From assembly GCA_905197955.1 (NCBI GenBank), contig CAJKAR010000010.1:42993-106992 (forward strand): 64,000 nt of DNA, given 5' to 3'. Positions within the stretch are counted from its first letter, which is position 1. Each line of letters opens with the position of its first letter. Below are positions 60,471-64,000 of this stretch, piece by piece. Below the pieces are notes generated by a model. The model was not told the DNA's origin. It did not search any database and saw only the letters and a program-made list of their open reading frames with translations. Origin of the DNA: an uncultured Lentisphaeria bacterium. Its GTDB lineage: Bacteria; Verrucomicrobiota; Lentisphaeria; Victivallales; UBA1829. Both the position numbers and the translations under genes were made by a program.

Positions 60471-63400
60471 ATGATGAGGAAGAAAGGTGTCCTTTTTTTG
60501 CTTGCTCTTCTGCCGTGGACTGCCGCTGCGGCGGATTTCAGTCTCGGGATTGACTCTCCGGAAATTATTGCGAACTCATGCCGGGAGCGTCAGTGTTTGA
60601 ATGGCCTCTGGCGCTTCTATCCGCTGACGGGGCAGGATAAGGTGACGGATCTCTCTCCGCAGAAAGGAACCGGCTGGGGCTATTTCAAAGTCCCCGGAAT
60701 CTGGCCGCAGGGCGCAGGAAAAAATTCGTTTCAGCCGATGCTTCCGGATGAGACTCTCTTGAAACAGGCCGAAAAATGGCATACCGCATGGTATCGCAGA
60801 GAATTTACTGTTCCTGCAAAAGCCGAAGGGAAAAAAGTGTTTCTGGACATAGAGCAGATTCAGACACGGGGGATGGTTTATATCGACGGGAAAAAGGCTG
60901 GAGAAATTCTTTTTCCCGGCGGAGAGCTCGAATTGACACGATTTATCCATCCGGGAAAACGTCAGACTCTTGACATCCGCCTGAGTGCTGTTCCCCTTTC
61001 CGAAGATCATTATGTTGTCATGGACGGCAACAACATCACCAAGGTCGCGGCAAGAGTCAAAAACAAGGGAATTGCAGGAGATGTTTTCCTGCATATTGTC
61101 CCGGAGGAACGGATTGACAACACTCATTTCATTACGAAAGTCAGCAACGGGACCATTACGTTCGACAGCGGTTTCTCCGGCCTGAAATCCGGAAAATCCT
61201 ACACCGTCACCGCTGAGATTTTTGACCGGCACGGGAAAAAAGTGAAAACCTTTACCAGTACCCCGTTCACCTCCGCTGAACTGCAAAACGGTCGCCGCTC
61301 CTTCTCCGCCGAATGGAAGGATCCCGAACTTTGGGATCTTCATACTCCGCAGAATCTTTATAAAGGCGTACTGACTCTTTCCGCCGGCGGGAAAACTCTT
61401 GACCGCACCATTCCGGAGCGCTTCGGATTCCGGGAGTTCGGAATCGATGGACAGAATTATGTCCTGAACGGAAAAGTGATCCATCTGCGCGCCTATCATC
61501 TGCCGAATTTCAGCGCGTTCTGGATGGCGGACAAGGCAAGTCGCGAAAACTCGCTTGAAGCCTACCGGAGACTGCGCGGACTTGGATTCAATTTCTCCAT
61601 CAGCCGGAATTACAATTTCGCGGAAGGGGAGACCAATTATCTGCGTGGAAGTTTCGAGGCGGCAGATGAATTCGGCCATCTCTGGTCTCTCTCACTTCCG
61701 CAACCGTGGCAGTTCCAGAAGAAGCTGGCAGTCAAGGAAAATGCGGATCGTTTTGCCGCGATGAGCGGGCATCTGATTCGGAAATACTGGAATCATCCTT
61801 CTATTGTATTGTATGTGACCAATCACAATAATGCTGGTGCGTGGGGCGATCAGAATCCTCTCCGCATTGGAGGAGAGTATAAACGGGCAAATGCCGAATC
61901 GGAGGTCAAAGCCAAGGAACCGGACCGGGAGAATTTTCTGATTGCACAGAAGCGGATTGCGGAGATTGATCCGAGCCGTCCGACTTACAGCCATGCTTCG
62001 GGCAGTCTTGGTGGGCAGTACTCTCTGAACTGCTATCTGAACTGGGCTCCGAAGCAGGAGCGGAGCGACTGGCTCGAACATTTTTCCAAACAAGGGAAAT
62101 ATCCGCTTTCCTTTGTTGAATGGGGTCTTCCGCATATAGCCTCGTTTTCGAGTTACCGCTGGCCGAAATTCATCTGGGCGGCAAAGGATGTGATGACCGT
62201 CTGGGATGCGGAATATCTTGCCGCCGAATATGGTGACTCCGCTGCAAAATGGACTCCGGACCGGGAGAAACTGCTGGATTTCCTTGTTCGGCTCGGCAAC
62301 AACCCGACCGGTTGGCATCCGCTTTCCTCGCGTGCCGGAAGACTGCCGGAAGTCATCCGCATCTGCGCCGACTACTTTGCGGACAATCTGCCTGCCATGC
62401 GTGCCTGGAACATCGGCATTCTGCTGCCGTGGGACGACTATGCTTTTTATGTTGCCAATCCGGGAAAATATCCTTCCGTGGAGAATCCGGACCGCTGGAA
62501 GAATCTCAACAAGTCCGGACTTGTCCCCGACTATTTCAACTGGGGTGATTATATGCTGACCGCGCATAAGAATCAGTTCCGTCTGAGCGCGCTTGGCGAG
62601 GTCCTTAAAATCTGGAACCAGCCGCTGATCGCCTGGATCGGCGGAGAGAAGGTCTTTACCACAAAAGAGCATATTTTCCATCCCGGCGATACAGTCCGGA
62701 AGCAGCTTGTGGTGCTCAACGATGCCCGGGTTCCTGTGACATGTGAATATGTTGTCTGGCTTCGGAACGTGAACGCTCCCGCCGTCCGCGGAAGTGTGAC
62801 CGTGGAACCTGGAAAACGTGCTCTGGTTCCTTTCCGGACCGTTCTGCCGAAACGCCTGAAGGATGGACGCTATGAACTTGCGGCACAATTCCTCTTCCGC
62901 GGAGAAAACATTAAAAAGCAGTTCGCACACAGTATCGCTCTCGATGTGATTCCGAAGCCGCCTTCCAGTGTTTCCGGCTCCAAGGTCGCGCTCTACGATC
63001 CCAGAGGCATGACCGCGAAACTGCTTGATTCCCTGAAGATCCGTTATGTGAAAGTCAATTCCGCCACTGATTTGAAACAATTCAAAACCCTTGTGATCGG
63101 CCGCGAGGCTCTTTCGGAAAAGGGACCTTTGCCGAATTTGAATGCTGTTCGGGATGGACTGAATGTTCTTGTCTTTGAACAGCCGACCCGTGTCATCGAA
63201 CGACTCGGATTCCGTATGAACGAATACGGTCTGAGGAACGTTTTCCCGCGTGATATGGAACATCCGGCCCTGAACGGCCTCCATGCAGAACTGCTTCGCG
63301 ACTGGCGCGGAGAGGGAACACTTCTGAAACCCTATCTTGATTACGATCAGTTCTTCTGTCCTGAATGGAAGTGGTGCGGATTCCAGAACACACGGGTCTG

Positions 63401-63986
63401 GCGCTGCCGCAATCGGGGTGTCGTGGCCAATGTGCAGATCGAAAAGCCGTCGGTCGGCAACTTTACGCCGATTCTGGATGGAGGATTTGCCCTTCAGTAT
63501 GCTCCTCTGCTCGAGTACCGGGAGGGAAAAGGAAGAATCCTTTTCTGTCAGGCGGAAGTGACGGGCCGTACAGAAACGGAACCTGCGGCAAATCTGCTGG
63601 CGGCAAATCTGCTGAAGTACATCCGCACGGTGAACGCGCCGGTATACAGCTCCTTTGCCGTGATCGGCGGAGAGGTCTTCCGCAAAGCGCTCGAAAAACG
63701 CAATCTGAAGGGAATGACGGAGTCGCCTGCTGCTGCCGATGTGATTCTGGTCGGGCCGGGTGCAAAGGGGTATCCGGATCTGACGGAGATGGTCCGCGCC
63801 GGAAAGAGAGTCGCCGCATTCGGGCTTTCCGCAGAGGAGATCAGACGGATCCTGCCTGGTGTGAAAGCGGAAAATGTAAAGGCCGGCGCCTCTCAGATTG
63901 CCGATCTGAAAGCTCCGGAACTCCGGGGAATTTCCAATATGGACTCACTGCTGTCCGGTAAAACTTTCAGAGCAATAACGGGCTGA
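60471..63986 (+). CDS. Giant secreted GH2-like protein lacking the acid/base Glu
   Basis: This 1,171-residue protein has a signal peptide (KKGVLFLLALLPWTAAAA), with the ATG at 60471 preferred. A GH2 sugar-binding jelly roll (residues about 20-190; WYRREFTVPAKAEGKKVFLD), an immunoglobulin-like domain and a GH2 barrel (about 300-600) follow. The nucleophile Glu550 (LSFVEWGLP) is kept, but the acid/base position reads TNH with His452 where GNE is usual. A later region (about 840-1080) resembles the amidotransferase-like part of its larger relative at 52158-57611. It ends SLLSGKTFRAITG, 14 bases before the window edge; the end could be natural or due to a frameshift. Confidence 0.85.
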   Translation: MMRKKGVLFLLALLPWTAAAADFSLGIDSPEIIANSCRERQCLNGLWRFYPLTGQDKVTDLSPQKGTGWGYFKVPGIWPQGAGKNSFQPMLPDETLLKQAEKWHTAWYRREFTVPAKAEGKKVFLDIEQIQTRGMVYIDGKKAGEILFPGGELELTRFIHPGKRQTLDIRLSAVPLSEDHYVVMDGNNITKVAARVKNKGIAGDVFLHIVPEERIDNTHFITKVSNGTITFDSGFSGLKSGKSYTVTAEIFDRHGKKVKTFTSTPFTSAELQNGRRSFSAEWKDPELWDLHTPQNLYKGVLTLSAGGKTLDRTIPERFGFREFGIDGQNYVLNGKVIHLRAYHLPNFSAFWMADKASRENSLEAYRRLRGLGFNFSISRNYNFAEGETNYLRGSFEAADEFGHLWSLSLPQPWQFQKKLAVKENADRFAAMSGHLIRKYWNHPSIVLYVTNHNNAGAWGDQNPLRIGGEYKRANAESEVKAKEPDRENFLIAQKRIAEIDPSRPTYSHASGSLGGQYSLNCYLNWAPKQERSDWLEHFSKQGKYPLSFVEWGLPHIASFSSYRWPKFIWAAKDVMTVWDAEYLAAEYGDSAAKWTPDREKLLDFLVRLGNNPTGWHPLSSRAGRLPEVIRICADYFADNLPAMRAWNIGILLPWDDYAFYVANPGKYPSVENPDRWKNLNKSGLVPDYFNWGDYMLTAHKNQFRLSALGEVLKIWNQPLIAWIGGEKVFTTKEHIFHPGDTVRKQLVVLNDARVPVTCEYVVWLRNVNAPAVRGSVTVEPGKRALVPFRTVLPKRLKDGRYELAAQFLFRGENIKKQFAHSIALDVIPKPPSSVSGSKVALYDPRGMTAKLLDSLKIRYVKVNSATDLKQFKTLVIGREALSEKGPLPNLNAVRDGLNVLVFEQPTRVIERLGFRMNEYGLRNVFPRDMEHPALNGLHAELLRDWRGEGTLLKPYLDYDQFFCPEWKWCGFQNTRVWRCRNRGVVANVQIEKPSVGNFTPILDGGFALQYAPLLEYREGKGRILFCQAEVTGRTETEPAANLLAANLLKYIRTVNAPVYSSFAVIGGEVFRKALEKRNLKGMTESPAAADVILVGPGAKGYPDLTEMVRAGKRVAAFGLSAEEIRRILPGVKAENVKAGASQIADLKAPELRGISNMDSLLSGKTFRAITG

Positions 63987-64000
63987 AAAGTTCTTCTTGG

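Overview
This window most likely comes from a carbohydrate-degrading member of the Lentisphaerota (Victivallis-like). That is an inference. It rests on five small prepilin-like proteins that share an FTLIELL..IAIIAILA N-terminus and, in some, an H-X9-DG C-terminal motif. It also rests on several 1,000-1,800-residue secreted glycosidases, GntR/LacI regulators next to them, and an otherwise ordinary Gram-negative gene set (MlaEFD lipid transporter, LolA-like and LysM lipoproteins). I see no rRNA, CRISPR array, transposase or phage gene.

Layout. 1-4298 (minus): an AraR-like GntR regulator, a cytosolic DUF5107/TPR protein and a glycosidase-like protein cut by the left edge. 4519-14094 (plus): a GntR/solute-binding-protein fusion, pseudopilin, GH42 beta-galactosidase, small secreted protein and a GH2-like enzyme with a TPR tail. 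14155-19027 (minus): housekeeping and envelope genes (hypoxanthine phosphoribosyltransferase, PqiC-like and LysM lipoproteins, flavin reductase, membrane protein, type-4 uracil-DNA glycosylase). 19207-23799 (plus): a SWIM/SNF2 helicase and glycyl-tRNA synthetase. 24133-28629 (minus): a GHL6-type glycosidase with a strong regulated promoter, then a LolA-like lipoprotein and 6-phosphogluconate dehydrogenase. 28849-37115 (plus): LacI regulator, pseudopilin, a 1,438-residue malectin-domain enzyme, a LamG-like protein and an NPCBM protein. 37109-39267: two small exported proteins and hisF. 39374-47877: divergent GntR regulator, pseudopilin, a 1,345-residue lipoprotein glycosidase and a beta-helix protein. 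48044-52060: tRNA-Gly(CCC), an NYN/cold-shock-domain protein and MlaE-MlaF-MlaD. 52158-63986: a LacI regulator flanked on both sides by a pseudopilin and a giant GH2-like protein.

How it fits together. The dominant theme is a repeated cassette: transcription regulator, then its own pseudopilin, then very large exported carbohydrate-active proteins. It occurs five times and looks like the local equivalent of a polysaccharide utilisation locus, with a pseudopilin where Bacteroidota carry SusC/SusD. The two glycosidase loci without a pseudopilin (1-4298 and 24133-26136) encode only proteins without signal peptides, which links the pilins to exported enzymes. Near-consensus promoters and palindromic operators were found at most of the regulator genes.
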